Positions 37,411-48,534 of a DNA stretch of 64,000 nucleotides are shown piece after piece (positions within the stretch are counted from its first letter, which is position 1; each line of letters begins with the position of its first letter). The translations under genes and the position numbers were made by a program. The notes beneath the pieces were generated by a model. The model saw nothing but the letters and a program-made list of their open reading frames with translations, was not told the DNA's origin and made no database searches. This stretch comes from Tenuibacillus multivorans (lineage in GTDB: Bacteria; Bacillota; Bacilli; Bacillales; Alkalibacillaceae). The stretch spans positions 1 to 64,000 of the forward strand of contig NZ_FNIG01000001.1 in NCBI RefSeq assembly GCF_900103915.1, read 5' to 3'.

Positions 37411-38190
37411 TTATGAATTAAGCGAAAAGACCTTCTTAGCATTTTTCGTTGTTTCTTCAGCCACCTCTTCAAGGGTTAAACCTTTAATTTCGGCAATTTT
37501 TTCTGCAACTAACTTCACATATGCCGGTTCATTACGTGTACCACGGTTTGGATGAGGCGCTAAAAACGGACAATCAGTTTCGATAAGCAAACGGTCTAAC
37601 GGAACCTCTTCAGCTACAATTTTCGGATCGGTGGCGTTCTTAAACGTAACTGGTCCACCAAGTGAAATGTAAAAGCCAAGATCTAAGCACTCTCTCGCGT
37701 AGTCAACTACATCGTTATAACAATGCATAATGCCCCCGCACTCCTCGGCATTTTCTTCTTTTAGAATCTGGACAATATCCTCAGTCGCCTCACGGTTATG
37801 AATAATAATTGGCATTTTAACCTTTTTCGCTAATTGAATTTGCTTACGAAATACGTCCTTCTGAACATCTTGAGGTGACTTATCCCAGTGATAATCCAAA
37901 CCCATTTCACCGATAGCTACTACTTTAGAATGCTGACTAAGCTCCTCAATCCAATCAAGATCCTCTTCTTTCATGTCAATCGCATCAACTGGATGCCAGC
38001 CGACTGCGGCATAAATGAAATCATATTGTTCTGCAATTTCAATGGCTAACGGGATCGTTTTGCGGTCAAAACCGACGACAACCATCTGATTGACGCCCGT
38101 ATCTAATGCTCGTTGTATCACTTCTTCACGGTCATCCATAAATTGATCCGCATTTAAATGAACATGCGTATCGAATAACATTTTCTTCAA
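37411..38190 (-). CDS. tatD: TatD family metal-dependent DNase (YabD)
   Basis: A 259-residue TIM-barrel amidohydrolase-type nuclease. Metal-site residues are seen in FDTHVHL, GEMGLDYHW, PIIIHNREA, HCYND and IETDCPFLAP. TatD enzymes are 3'-5' exonucleases active in DNA repair; here the function is taken from the family. The ribosome-binding site AAAAGGAG is part of the last unit of the 21-bp tandem array upstream. Confidence 0.93.
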   Translation of the reverse strand: MKKMLFDTHVHLNADQFMDDREEVIQRALDTGVNQMVVVGFDRKTIPLAIEIAEQYDFIYAAVGWHPVDAIDMKEEDLDWIEELSQHSKVVAIGEMGLDYHWDKSPQDVQKDVFRKQIQLAKKVKMPIIIHNREATEDIVQILKEENAEECGGIMHCYNDVVDYARECLDLGFYISLGGPVTFKNATDPKIVAEEVPLDRLLIETDCPFLAPHPNRGTRNEPAYVKLVAEKIAEIKGLTLEEVAEETTKNAKKVFSLNS

Positions 38191-38196
38191 CTCCTT

Positions 38197-38307
38197 TTCT
38201 CAAAATCGGAACCTTTTTTCTCAAAACTGAGGTGTTCTTTCTCATAATTAGACAAATTTTTCTCAATCTCACTAGATTTTTTCTCATTCCGATTGGATTT
38301 TTTCTCA
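38197..38307 (-). repeat. Six-unit 21-bp phased tandem array ahead of tatD
   Basis: The motif TTCTCA (TGAGAA on the minus strand, usually extended to TGAGAAAAAA) begins at 38197, 38218, 38239, 38260, 38281 and 38302, exactly every 21 bp. The sequence between motifs differs from unit to unit. Read in one minus-strand frame it gives heptads [L/M]RK-x4, but there is no ribosome-binding site for that frame. It lies between the metG terminator and the tatD start codon. Confidence 0.9.
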
Positions 38308-38354
38308 ATAACAAGCATTTAGTTCTTAATAACCTTAATTATTTCCTTAATCTT

Positions 38355-38384
38355 AAAGGAAAAGGGACGAAACGATTCGTCCCC
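38355..38384 (-). terminator. Terminator of metG
   Basis: An 8-bp stem (GGGACGAA / TTCGTCCC) with a four-base loop is followed on the minus strand by TTTTCCTTT, 9 nt after the metG stop codon. Confidence 0.82.
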
Positions 38385-38392
38385 ACTCTCCA

Positions 38393-40354
<1,962 letters not shown>

Positions 40355-40554
40355 TTAACCTCCTTAAAAATATTATCTTTTTGAAATATTTGTTTTCTAT
40401 TTTTCTGAAATTTGATAAACTATTGAAGAGATGCTAGGTACTATTGTAACGATTTCGCTTTATGATTTCCATAATGAAAATTCCACGGTACTTCTTTGAC
40501 AAAGAGATAAATGAAGAATCGGGAAAAATATTGGTAGCTTTGGAATTTTCTTGA

Positions 40555-40583
40555 TTGACTTCAACCTAGAACAGTGGTACTCT
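40555..40583 (+). promoter_or_regulatory. Sigma-A promoter of abrB
   Basis: -35 TTGACT (40555-40560), a 17-bp spacer and -10 TACTCT (40578-40583) lie about 44 nt before the abrB start. In B. subtilis Spo0A~P represses abrB from sites just downstream of the promoter; I see only weak box-like sequence there. Confidence 0.72.
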
Positions 40584-40626
40584 ATCATCAAAAAGATAGC
40601 GAAAATGATCGAGAGGAGAGAAAAGT

Positions 40627-40905
40627 ATGAAATCTACAGGAATTGTAAGAAAAGTAGACGAATTGGGGAGAGTTGTCATCCCAATCGAATTACGTCGTAC
40701 ACTAGACATTAATGTTAAAGATTCACTCGAAATTTATGTAGATGACGATAAAATCATCCTAAAAAAATACAAGCCTTATATGGCGTGTGATATTACTGGT
40801 GAAATCTCTGACAGTAATGAACCTGTGGGTGATGGCCAAATCGTCTTAAGTAAAGAAGGCGCTCAAAAGCTTATCGACGAAATTCAAAATAAATTTAAAC
40901 TATAA
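40627..40905 (+). CDS. abrB: Transition-state regulator AbrB
   Basis: A 92-residue DNA-binding regulator that represses stationary-phase genes during growth. The N-terminal AbrB domain (MKSTGIVRKVDELGRVVIPIELRRTL, segment) is followed by the multimerisation tail. It lies alone on the plus strand between metG and rsmI, as in B. subtilis. The ribosome-binding site AGGAGAG precedes the ATG. Likely targets in this window include the spoVG and dpp promoters, by analogy. Confidence 0.96.
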   Translation: MKSTGIVRKVDELGRVVIPIELRRTLDINVKDSLEIYVDDDKIILKKYKPYMACDITGEISDSNEPVGDGQIVLSKEGAQKLIDEIQNKFKL

Positions 40906-40916
40906 GAACTGATGCA

Positions 40917-40950
40917 AGGGTTACGGTGTAAAAGGCTGTAACCTTTTTTA
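40917..40950 (+). terminator. Terminator of abrB
   Basis: Stem GGGTTAC / GTAACCT followed by a T-run, 12 nt after the abrB stop codon. It stands in front of the convergent rsmI gene. Confidence 0.85.
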
Positions 40951-40958
40951 TTATTTAT

Positions 40959-41831
40959 TTACCGATGATAGTCCTGATAGACTTCACGCTTAGGTAATGA
41001 TCGATCTTTAGCCACTACCTTAATCGCATCTTTAGTTGAATAACCTTTCTCAATATAATAGTCGACATGTTCATTTAACGCTAACTTGTCCCACCACTGC
41101 TCCTCCTCATCATCAAATTCCTTTTGTCCCTCTAATACGATACAAAACTCCCCTCTAAGTTCCGCGCTTTCAGACTGCATATATAGAGTAACCTCATCTA
41201 GCGTTCCATAAACGTACTCCTCAAATTTTTTCGTTAACTCACGAGCGACTGAAATTTGACGCGTCGGAGAATATGCTTCATGCATTACCTTTAAGGTCTG
41301 TTTAATGCGGTAAGGAGATTCATAAAAGATTAACGTATGATTGGTTCGACCTAACGTTTCCAATACATCAACCATTTCTTTTTTCTTCCTTGGTAAAAAA
41401 CCATAAAACGTAAAGGTTCTTGAATCAATACCCGAACCAACTAATGCCGTTAATGCTGCATTCGCTCCAGGTAGGACTGTCACATCAATCCCTTCTTCAC
41501 GTGAACGGCGAACGATTTCAAAGCCTGGATCAGATATAATCGGCATTCCTGCATCACTGACCAAAGCAATCGACTGTCCTTGCTTTAACCGGTCCACCAG
41601 CCCTTCCTCACGATTATACTTATTATGCTCATGATAACTGAGTAAAGGTTTTTCGATATTAAAATGACTAAGTAGTTTCTTCGTTTGCCGTGTATCCTCA
41701 CAAGCTATTAATTCAACGTTTTCTAATGTTTTGACCGCTCGAAACGTCATATCATCTAGGTTACCGATTGGCGTCGGTACAATAAATAACTTCGCATCGT
41801 CAGAGTCGAAACTTTTCTGAATGTGAACCAT
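40959..41831 (-). CDS. rsmI: 16S rRNA (cytidine-1402 2'-O)-methyltransferase
   Basis: Tetrapyrrole-methylase-fold enzyme of 290 residues that methylates the ribose of C1402. It shows FIVPTPIGNLDDMTFRAV, ACEDTRQTKKLL, SDAGMPIISDPG and PGANAALTALVGSG. ATG 41831 follows GGGAG; the frame to 41900 runs through the end of the upstream gene. It overlaps yabB by 32 nt. The GIY-YIG gene yazA, which B. subtilis has between these two, is absent. Confidence 0.95.
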   Translation of the reverse strand: MVHIQKSFDSDDAKLFIVPTPIGNLDDMTFRAVKTLENVELIACEDTRQTKKLLSHFNIEKPLLSYHEHNKYNREEGLVDRLKQGQSIALVSDAGMPIISDPGFEIVRRSREEGIDVTVLPGANAALTALVGSGIDSRTFTFYGFLPRKKKEMVDVLETLGRTNHTLIFYESPYRIKQTLKVMHEAYSPTRQISVARELTKKFEEYVYGTLDEVTLYMQSESAELRGEFCIVLEGQKEFDDEEEQWWDKLALNEHVDYYIEKGYSTKDAIKVVAKDRSLPKREVYQDYHR

Positions 41832-42588
41832 GAATGCGACTCCCTTCTTCACCGTACAAGATCTTCGCAACCTCTTCCGTATAGTTCCCGTCTTCATCAT
41901 GAATATAAATAGGTGGTTCTACCTTCATTTCTGGACTACCATCTCTTATAAATTCAACTAATACAATGTTCGCTTCCTTTTTCCTTTTCGGATGTACTAG
42001 TTGTAATCGTTTAGGTTCCAATCGATAGCCTCTAGCAATTTGAATAATTTCAGCTAACCGATTTGGCCGATGAACCATTGACACCTTCCCACCAGATTTA
42101 ACTAACTGACTACAAGACTTTAACACGTCATCTAATGTGCAGTAGATCTCATGACGAGCTATCGCTAAATGTTCATTATCATTACGTTTATCGAGATCAA
42201 TCGTTTTAAAATAAGGTGGATTGCAGGTTACTAAATCATAACGGTGATAACCTATTTTTTGAGCTAATCCTATTAAATCTTCATGAAGAAAATCGATTTG
42301 ATCCTCCAGTTCATTGAGCTTTACGTTTCTAACCGCCATATCATAAAGACGATCTTGGATTTCTACGCCTGTCATCGGTACTTTTGATTTCTTTGATAAA
42401 AACAGTGGAATGACCCCATTACCCGTACAAAGGTCGATTATTTTACCTTTTGTCAGTGGTAAATAAGTAAAATAGGCTAATAATACCGCATCGATGGAGA
42501 AAGCGAATACCGTTTGACTCTGGATAATTCGCCGTTTTCGATCAGCTAGCAAATAATCTATACGTTCGTCATCTCTTAATTCGACCAT
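41800..42588 (-). CDS. yabB: tRNA1(Val) (adenine-37 N6)-methyltransferase-like protein
   Basis: A class I SAM-dependent methyltransferase of 262 residues with the SAM site IDLCTGNGVIPL and the N6-adenine catalytic motif NPPYF. It resembles E. coli TrmN6, which modifies A37 of tRNA-Val; the substrate here is not proven. Confidence 0.9.
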   Translation of the reverse strand: MVELRDDERIDYLLADRKRRIIQSQTVFAFSIDAVLLAYFTYLPLTKGKIIDLCTGNGVIPLFLSKKSKVPMTGVEIQDRLYDMAVRNVKLNELEDQIDFLHEDLIGLAQKIGYHRYDLVTCNPPYFKTIDLDKRNDNEHLAIARHEIYCTLDDVLKSCSQLVKSGGKVSMVHRPNRLAEIIQIARGYRLEPKRLQLVHPKRKKEANIVLVEFIRDGSPEMKVEPPIYIHDEDGNYTEEVAKILYGEEGSRIHGSHSEKFRL

Positions 42589-42663
42589 CGTTATATTCCT
42601 TTCAATTTAAAGAACACACCCATCCTTACTGGACCTAGGTGCGTTCCCCAAAACATTATACTT

Positions 42664-43014
42664 TTAACCAAAAAATTTAAGACAAAAGATACAATCTTCT
42701 TCTTCTCTAGGTGTACCAAAATAAACATGACAAATATGAAAACCTTCTTCGTAAATGCGGGCAAGGTTATCATAACCTTCACCAACGGAAGACTTATGAT
42801 CCCCTTCTTGGTTTTGCTCTGTCAAACCTTGCTTGGCTGATTCCGGTGATAATTCCTCTAATCGTTGACGTAAATGATGATTCTCATGAGCAAGTTGATG
42901 ATTCTCCTCTACAAGCTGAACAAGGTCTTTTTTTAACGTTACAAAATCCTCTTGTAGTTCTTCAAATCGCTTCTCTAATAATGAAAAGCGTTCTAACATT
43001 TCTTTTTTGTTCAC
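42664..43014 (-). CDS. yabA: Replication initiation control protein YabA
   Basis: Negative regulator of replication initiation that tethers DnaA to the DnaN clamp. It is 116 residues: an N-terminal coiled coil (about 3-55) and a C-terminal zinc-binding region with HxC and CxxC ([23 protein letters not shown]). A GTG at 43014 with GAGGTGG upstream is the likely start; the frame to 43074 intrudes into ricT. Confidence 0.94.
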   Translation of the reverse strand: MNKKEMLERFSLLEKRFEELQEDFVTLKKDLVQLVEENHQLAHENHHLRQRLEELSPESAKQGLTEQNQEGDHKSSVGEGYDNLARIYEEGFHICHVYFGTPREEEDCIFCLKFFG

Positions 43015-43027
43015 GTCATCCACCTCA

Positions 43028-43864
43028 TTATTCTGTGGCTGGTACGGAAATAGCTCCTTCTTCGATGAGTTCATCTATTGTATATTCAACAACCCGTTCC
43101 ATTTCTTCTAATTCAACCTGGACCAATTTTTCTAAAATGTTTAGGCCAACAACTTTTCCTTTACCGTTAGAAGTGGTCATGACTTCACCAATATCTGGTA
43201 ACTCTTGTTTCGCATCCTCATACATATCATTTTCATATTTTAAGCAGCACATGAGACGGCCACATAGACCAGATATTTTAGCTGGGTTTAAGGATAGGTT
43301 TTGGTCCTTAGCCATTTTAATAGATACGGGTTCAAAATCACCTAAGAAAGTTGAGCAGCATAACATTCGACCACAAGGCCCAATACCACCAAGCATTTTC
43401 GCCTCATCACGAACACCGATCTGTCTAAGCTCGATTCGTGTTTTGAACACAGCAGCTAAATCTTTGACTAACTCGCGAAAGTCAACTCGACCTTCTGCTG
43501 TAAAGTAAAAGATAATTTTATTTCGGTCAAATGTAAATTCCGCATCAACTAAGTTCATGTCAAGCTCATGCTCTTTTATTTTTTGTACACATACTTGATA
43601 GGCTTCCTCCGTCTTATCTTTATTCTCACTGATGGTTAATTTATCTTTATCATCAGCAATACGGATAACCTTTTTAAGTGGCAAGACAACATCCTCTTCA
43701 TCCACTTTTTTATTGGCGATGACCACCTTGCCGAACTCAATACCACGTACGGTTTCCACAATGACATAATCCTCAGTTGTCATGTTTAAATCGCCTGGAT
43801 CAAAATAATATATTTTACCCGCCTGTTTAAAGCGGACCCCTATAACTTCTACCAAAACGTTCAC
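43028..43864 (-). CDS. ricT: PSP1-domain protein RicT (YaaT)
   Basis: Part of the RicA/F/T (Y) complex that works with RNase Y in mRNA maturation and is needed for competence, biofilm and sporulation. It is 278 residues with a PSP1 domain. Cysteines 164, 169, 170, 201, 206 and 207 lie in GPCGRMLCC and GLCGRLMCC and probably bind the iron-sulfur cluster known for this complex. Confidence 0.95.
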   Translation of the reverse strand: MNVLVEVIGVRFKQAGKIYYFDPGDLNMTTEDYVIVETVRGIEFGKVVIANKKVDEEDVVLPLKKVIRIADDKDKLTISENKDKTEEAYQVCVQKIKEHELDMNLVDAEFTFDRNKIIFYFTAEGRVDFRELVKDLAAVFKTRIELRQIGVRDEAKMLGGIGPCGRMLCCSTFLGDFEPVSIKMAKDQNLSLNPAKISGLCGRLMCCLKYENDMYEDAKQELPDIGEVMTTSNGKGKVVGLNILEKLVQVELEEMERVVEYTIDELIEEGAISVPATE

Positions 43865-43865
43865 C

Positions 43866-44858
43866 TCACCTTTGTAATTGAAGGATTAAGTATTCCATGG
43901 CTAATGTCGGATGTACGTTTTGTGCTAGTTTTCGTTTTGTATTTAAAATTTCGTATATAAGTGTTTTAGCTTCCGACAACGATACCACATAATGATATTG
44001 TTCTAATCGTTCCTTTTGATCGATTAGAACGATAGAACCTTGCTTATCTAGATGGAAGGAAACGATGTCTTGGAACCAGATTAGTAATAGCTCCAAACCA
44101 AACTCTAATGCGTCCCTTCCCTTAAAATGTTTTAAGTATACTTGATGTAAGTAAAGATATCCTTCTTCATTAGAGTTCATAACTCTATCCATTAATTGTA
44201 TCACTATTTTTCGTGCTTCGGCAAACCAATCATCTTCATTCCATTTAACGGCCTGATCTACATCTATTTTCATAGCAGCAAACAGGCTTGCTGTTGATTC
44301 GGTTAATCCTTTTTCAACTAACTGGTTATACAAATGAAGATTAGACAGTGTATGAAACTGAACCCGTTGACAACGTGATACAATCGTATCTAACATACGA
44401 CCAGCGTGATCTGTTATCAAGATCGCAACTGTCTCTCGACTTGGCTCTTCTAAAAACTTAAGCAAACGATTGGCTGCGTTTACCGTCATTTTCTCGGCCT
44501 GCATAATGACATAAACCTTTTGGTTAGACTCTAATCCCGTATACGTAAATTCTTTTTGTAAGTATTCAATTTGGTCCTTTTTAATCGACTGGCCATCTGG
44601 TTCGATCCAATGTAGATCGGGATGGTTTCCAGACTTGATCCGTTTACAGGAATGACATTGGTGACAAGGCTCAGCCGTTGATTCATCTATATGTTCACAA
44701 AAATAGCGCATAGCAAACAAAAGACTGGCCTCTTGCTTGCCAGTCCCAGGTGGCCCATGAAATAAATAGGCATGCGCTATTCGTTGTCTTGTAATACTAT
44801 GTTGTAGCATTTTAACTGCAACTGGTTGGTAGCTCTCGAGATCAACCCATGTTGTCAT
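43866..44858 (-). CDS. holB: DNA polymerase III delta' subunit
   Basis: A clamp-loader subunit of 330 residues. AAA+ fold with GPPGTGKQEASLLF, a zinc module with CHQCHSCKR, and the SRC motif in IVSRCQR. It works with DnaX and HolA to load DnaN. It is directly followed by ricT (1 nt gap). Confidence 0.95.
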   Translation of the reverse strand: MTTWVDLESYQPVAVKMLQHSITRQRIAHAYLFHGPPGTGKQEASLLFAMRYFCEHIDESTAEPCHQCHSCKRIKSGNHPDLHWIEPDGQSIKKDQIEYLQKEFTYTGLESNQKVYVIMQAEKMTVNAANRLLKFLEEPSRETVAILITDHAGRMLDTIVSRCQRVQFHTLSNLHLYNQLVEKGLTESTASLFAAMKIDVDQAVKWNEDDWFAEARKIVIQLMDRVMNSNEEGYLYLHQVYLKHFKGRDALEFGLELLLIWFQDIVSFHLDKQGSIVLIDQKERLEQYHYVVSLSEAKTLIYEILNTKRKLAQNVHPTLAMEYLILQLQR

Positions 44859-44885
44859 TTTAGTTCATCCTATCCCTATCTCTTT

Positions 44886-45326
44886 TTATGCCCGTAAATT
44901 TAATAAGAGTCCTTTAATCTCACCAATGACATCTAGAATATCAAGTGATGGTTTTTCTTGATCTAAAACATCATCGGTAAGTTGAACAAGCTTTTCATCG
45001 ATTTGTTTAACGAGCATTAATTTTCGGTTATCGCCGTTCATGCTCCAACTTCTGGATTGTTCTAATTCTAATCCATATTGCACCGCTTCTTCTATAAATT
45101 GCTGCACCATTTTCTTATAGCGCGCCAAATCTTTAAACGAGCGAAACTTTGCGACCTTTTCACCCTGGGCTGATAAATTTCCTAACAGACGATTTAGTTC
45201 ACTTTCATGCATCTTCTGTTTTTCATGAGAGACGGCCTGCTGAAACGACGTCGTTGTCGTATTATTTTTGGTTGTATTCGATTTGGCAGTTTCGACTTGA
45301 GAACGTAATTCCTGACTAATCTTCAT
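44886..45326 (-). CDS. yaaR: DUF327 family protein YaaR
   Basis: A 146-residue soluble, mostly helical protein of unknown function (FRSFKDLARYKKMVQQFIEEAV, ILDVIGEIKGLLLNLRA in segments). It is conserved between darA and holB. The ATG at 45326 follows GGGGGTG; the slightly longer frame starts at a GTG inside that site. Confidence 0.88.
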   Translation of the reverse strand: MKISQELRSQVETAKSNTTKNNTTTTSFQQAVSHEKQKMHESELNRLLGNLSAQGEKVAKFRSFKDLARYKKMVQQFIEEAVQYGLELEQSRSWSMNGDNRKLMLVKQIDEKLVQLTDDVLDQEKPSLDILDVIGEIKGLLLNLRA

Positions 45327-45341
45327 AGGCCGCACCCCCTT

Positions 45342-45683
<342 letters not shown>

Positions 45684-45775
45684 TCAAACGTCTTTTATAC
45701 TATTATAACAAGTTGTCAGACGATTTAGCAGTCATTTAGTATTTTTTGTGATTTTCTTAATGTTAGGATTTACAT

Positions 45776-46405
45776 TTACCTATTTAAATATGACTCAATT
45801 AAATGTAGACATTCGTTTTGAACAGACTCTAACGACTGACTAGCATCAATAGAACGAATACGTTTGGGGAATCTGTCCTCCAATATTCGATAGGCCTCAG
45901 CCACTTTTTCATGAAAACTGACTTTTTCTAAATCCAGACGGTTCTGCTCTCGTCCTTTATTATCAGCAATACGTTTCAACCCAAATTTAGGATCCAAACT
46001 AAAGAGAACCGTTAAGTCTGGCATACAGTTTTCAATAGCAAATTTATTGACCGTATAAACCTCATCCATGCCTAAATCTCTAGCATAGCCTTGATACGCT
46101 AAACTACTATCAATAAAACGATCACAAAGGACGATTTGACCTTCTTTTAATGCCGGTACAACCCTCTCAACGAGGTGCTGTCTTCTCGCTGCAGCATACA
46201 ATAAAGCCTCTGTACGACCATCCATAGCTGTATGATTTTTATCTAAAATAACCTCGCGAATTTTTTCAGAGATTTCTATCCCACCTGGTTCACGCGTTTT
46301 AATGACATCATAGCCTTTTTGTTCTAATTCCTGATAAATGTACGATAACACCGTTGTTTTTCCGGCACCCTCTACGCCTTCAAATGTTATAAATAATCCA
46401 TTCAC
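45776..46405 (-). CDS. tmk: Thymidylate kinase
   Basis: Phosphorylates dTMP to dTDP. It is 209 residues with the P-loop [11 protein letters not shown], the DR(Y/F) motif in [13 protein letters not shown] and TREPGG. The 104 nt before darA contain no terminator I recognise. Confidence 0.96.
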   Translation of the reverse strand: MNGLFITFEGVEGAGKTTVLSYIYQELEQKGYDVIKTREPGGIEISEKIREVILDKNHTAMDGRTEALLYAAARRQHLVERVVPALKEGQIVLCDRFIDSSLAYQGYARDLGMDEVYTVNKFAIENCMPDLTVLFSLDPKFGLKRIADNKGREQNRLDLEKVSFHEKVAEAYRILEDRFPKRIRSIDASQSLESVQNECLHLIESYLNR

Positions 46406-46420
46406 TGGTCTAACTCCTCT

Positions 46421-47848
46421 TCACTCGATGAAAATTTCAATTCCTTGTTCTATATCTTTTCCATTATATTGTATGTATTGATGATTTTGTATCGCCTGCT
46501 CGATATAACGAATCTGTTCTGCTTGGATCCGTTCGCCTTTTAATAATATCGGTATACCTGGTGGATATGGAATGACCGAAGAAGCGGCAATTTGGCCTTC
46601 CGCATCCTGCCAACGAACCCACTGAGTTGGCATACCCTTTAATATATGATAATCATAAGCTAATCCTTGAACATCGTTAAATTGAAATTTATTTATCGCT
46701 ATTGTATCATGTTTTGATTGATTATAGAGATGTGTTAATGAATCTTTTAAAGTTGTGACCCAGTTTAACGGGCTTTGCTCAGCCTGTAATCCATATATGA
46801 GCAAGAGTTGATTGTTTTGGATCATTTCCGGAAAAACCTGTTGATCTTGCATCAGCTGTTCAACAGCTCGCATGTAAAGACGTCTAGACGTCAAGGTGAT
46901 TTTTAATGGATCGTCAACTTGTTCTTGAATCGGCATCACGTCAATATCAGGTAATGTGTTTAGCTGATGTCTTAATTGCCTGACGCCACTTAGGGTGGAT
47001 TCAATATCTTGTTCGTTTAAACCGGCTATATATTTCCGCGCTAAATCGAGTGAGGCCATAATCGGATAAGATGGACTACTCGACTGAAGCATTTGCAAGT
47101 AATGCTTAAGAGTTTCATAAGTCACAAGCGAACCTTGAATATGTAAATAAGAGCCCATTGTCATAGCAGGCAGCGTTTTGTGTGCTGAATGGACAACTAA
47201 ATCTGCTCCAGCCTTTAATGTAGAGTCTGGGAATTGGTTGCTTAATGGAAAGTGTGCTCCATGCGCCTCATCGACTAGAACAGGAATGTTATGTTGGTGT
47301 GCCATCTCTACAATGCGCGATAAATCATAAGTCGTTCCAAAATAGTCGGGATGTGTAAGCATAACCGCTTTCGCCTCTGGATTAGCTTCAATGGCCTTTT
47401 TAACATTGCTCGGTTTCAAATCCGAATAACGTTCTGTTCGTTCATCATAACTTGGAGACACAAAAATCGGTTTAGCTCCAGCGAGTTCTAAGCCATTCAT
47501 AATCGATTTATGACTATTACGCTGAACGATGATTGTATCACCTGGCTGACACACACTTAAAATCATCGCTAAATTACCTACTGTCGATCCGTTCACCAGG
47601 AAAAACGTATAGTCAGTCTTGTAAAATGCCGCAGCTAGCCTTTCAGCCTCTAAAATCGCCCCTTCCGGCTGATGTAAATCATCTAACCCAGGAAGCTCAG
47701 TTAAATCATAACGCAAAATATGTGAAAACACGTCCCCTTCTGTTGGAAAAACCGCTCCATTTTTATGTCCAGGAACGTGATAGCTTTTTGGTTGTTGTTT
47801 GACATGTTGCGTTAACATTTCATATAAAGGTGCGTGTGATTGATCCAT
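46421..47848 (-). CDS. yaaO: Orn/Lys/Arg-type PLP-dependent decarboxylase YaaO
   Basis: A fold-type I PLP enzyme of 475 residues with the PLP lysine in HSAHKTLPAMTMG, the N-terminal substrate segment YHVPGHKNGA and DEAHGAHF. Family members decarboxylate lysine, arginine or ornithine for polyamine synthesis; the substrate here cannot be read. ATG 47848 follows AAGGAGA. The open frame continues 39 codons upstream into the palindromic element and is not coding. Confidence 0.92.
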   Translation of the reverse strand: MDQSHAPLYEMLTQHVKQQPKSYHVPGHKNGAVFPTEGDVFSHILRYDLTELPGLDDLHQPEGAILEAERLAAAFYKTDYTFFLVNGSTVGNLAMILSVCQPGDTIIVQRNSHKSIMNGLELAGAKPIFVSPSYDERTERYSDLKPSNVKKAIEANPEAKAVMLTHPDYFGTTYDLSRIVEMAHQHNIPVLVDEAHGAHFPLSNQFPDSTLKAGADLVVHSAHKTLPAMTMGSYLHIQGSLVTYETLKHYLQMLQSSSPSYPIMASLDLARKYIAGLNEQDIESTLSGVRQLRHQLNTLPDIDVMPIQEQVDDPLKITLTSRRLYMRAVEQLMQDQQVFPEMIQNNQLLLIYGLQAEQSPLNWVTTLKDSLTHLYNQSKHDTIAINKFQFNDVQGLAYDYHILKGMPTQWVRWQDAEGQIAASSVIPYPPGIPILLKGERIQAEQIRYIEQAIQNHQYIQYNGKDIEQGIEIFIE

Positions 47849-47902
47849 TGAAATTCTCCTTAGACTTCCATTCAAGACTATCATATCATGATAAAAGAAC
47901 AA

Positions 47903-48046
47903 AAGCGCAGAGCGCCGGTTAAAAACGTAGCGACTGGAGCGAATCAACTGAGATAAAGGAATCACGGTGAGCCTGCGAACCGATGATGACTTATCGTAGG
48001 GCGATTCGTGAAGTCGCTTAGTTTTTGGCGCTCGGAGCTAGACGTG
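47903..48046. repeat. Long imperfect hairpin repeat, element D
   Basis: Arms AGAGCGCCGG..AAAAAC.TAGCGACT..CGAATC on the left and the matching reverse complement (CGATTCG..AAGTCGCTTAGTTTTTGGCGCTC) on the right flank a ~45-nt centre. It fills most of the 287-nt gap between yaaO and gin. It resembles an intergenic repeat common in Bacillus relatives. It is unlike copies A-C. Confidence 0.72.
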
Positions 48047-48095
48047 GCTATAAATAACTAAGAAGTTATCCACAAACCGAAATTTTAATATTTCT

Positions 48096-48130
48096 AAAAA
48101 CAAAAAAAGAGCGCCTTCAACGCCCTTTGA
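48096..48130 (-). terminator. Terminator of gin
   Basis: An 8-bp stem (AAAGGGCG / CGCTCTTT) is followed on the minus strand by TTTTTTTGTTTTT, adjacent to the gin stop. Confidence 0.8.
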
Positions 48131-48135
48131 CACAC

Positions 48136-48330
48136 TTATTGTATTAAAAGATTTTTTGGTGCTTGGCTACGTCTTAACCTATCGACATAGTATTGATAAC
48201 GTTCGTCAGTTGGATCGGTTTCTAAAATTTCCTTCTCACAGTTTGAACAAATAAAAGATATGAATAAATAAATCCCTTCTGTCTTCCATTCTTCACAAAT
48301 CTTACATTGTTTCATAGATTTAGATTCCAT
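48136..48330 (-). CDS. gin: Anti-sigma factor Gin (CsfB)
   Basis: A 64-residue zinc-binding protein with two CxxC pairs (Cys 9/12 and 28/31) and the family segment FICSNCEKEI. In B. subtilis Gin inhibits sigma-G until engulfment is complete, and also sigma-E. ATG 48330 follows GGAGGTGGGG; the frame to 48348 starts at the edge of the promoter. Confidence 0.9.
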   Translation of the reverse strand: MESKSMKQCKICEEWKTEGIYLFISFICSNCEKEILETDPTDERYQYYVDRLRRSQAPKNLLIQ

Positions 48331-48349
48331 GATCCCCACCTCCATCAAC

Positions 48350-48379
48350 TAGGGTGGCCAAGGAAATCTAGTTTTATAC
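48350..48379 (-). promoter_or_regulatory. Sigma-F promoter of gin
   Basis: On the minus strand -35 GTATA (48375-48379), a 15-bp spacer and -10 GGCCACCCTA (48350-48359) match the sigma-F consensus GYATA-15-GGnnAnnnTR. gin is a known sigma-F gene. Confidence 0.8.
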
Positions 48380-48491
48380 ATAAAAAGTTTTAATATTAAT
48401 CAACTAATGACTATTAAACCTCTGAATGTTTAACTGAATTTATCAATATATAGTAGTTTCTTGGGTAGGGAAAGCCCTTCACGTCTATTAA

Positions 48492-48530
48492 TAAACAAGC
48501 CCGCCATGAACAAAAATCCATGACGGGCTT
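48492..48530 (-). terminator. Terminator of bofA
   Basis: Stem AAGCCCG.CATGGA / TTCATG.CGGGCTT with a six-base loop, followed on the minus strand by GTTTATT. It begins 5 nt after the bofA stop. Confidence 0.75.
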
Positions 48531-48534
48531 TTCT

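Noticed and set aside
38197-38307. CRISPR array
   Set aside because: The constant part is only 6-10 bp with 11-15 bp between; repeats and spacers are far too short, and there are no cas genes.
38132-38314. 60-codon minus-strand ORF with [L/M]RK heptads
   Set aside because: It starts at a TTG without a ribosome-binding site, ends inside tatD, and its periodicity follows from the 21-bp DNA array.
42711-43508. 265-codon plus-strand ORF over yabA and ricT
   Set aside because: It is wholly antisense to two well-supported genes, crosses their boundary, and its translation has no recognisable domain.
47849-47965. 39-residue N-terminal extension of YaaO
   Set aside because: It is read from the hairpin repeat; a good ribosome-binding site sits before the internal ATG at 47848, which fits the family start.
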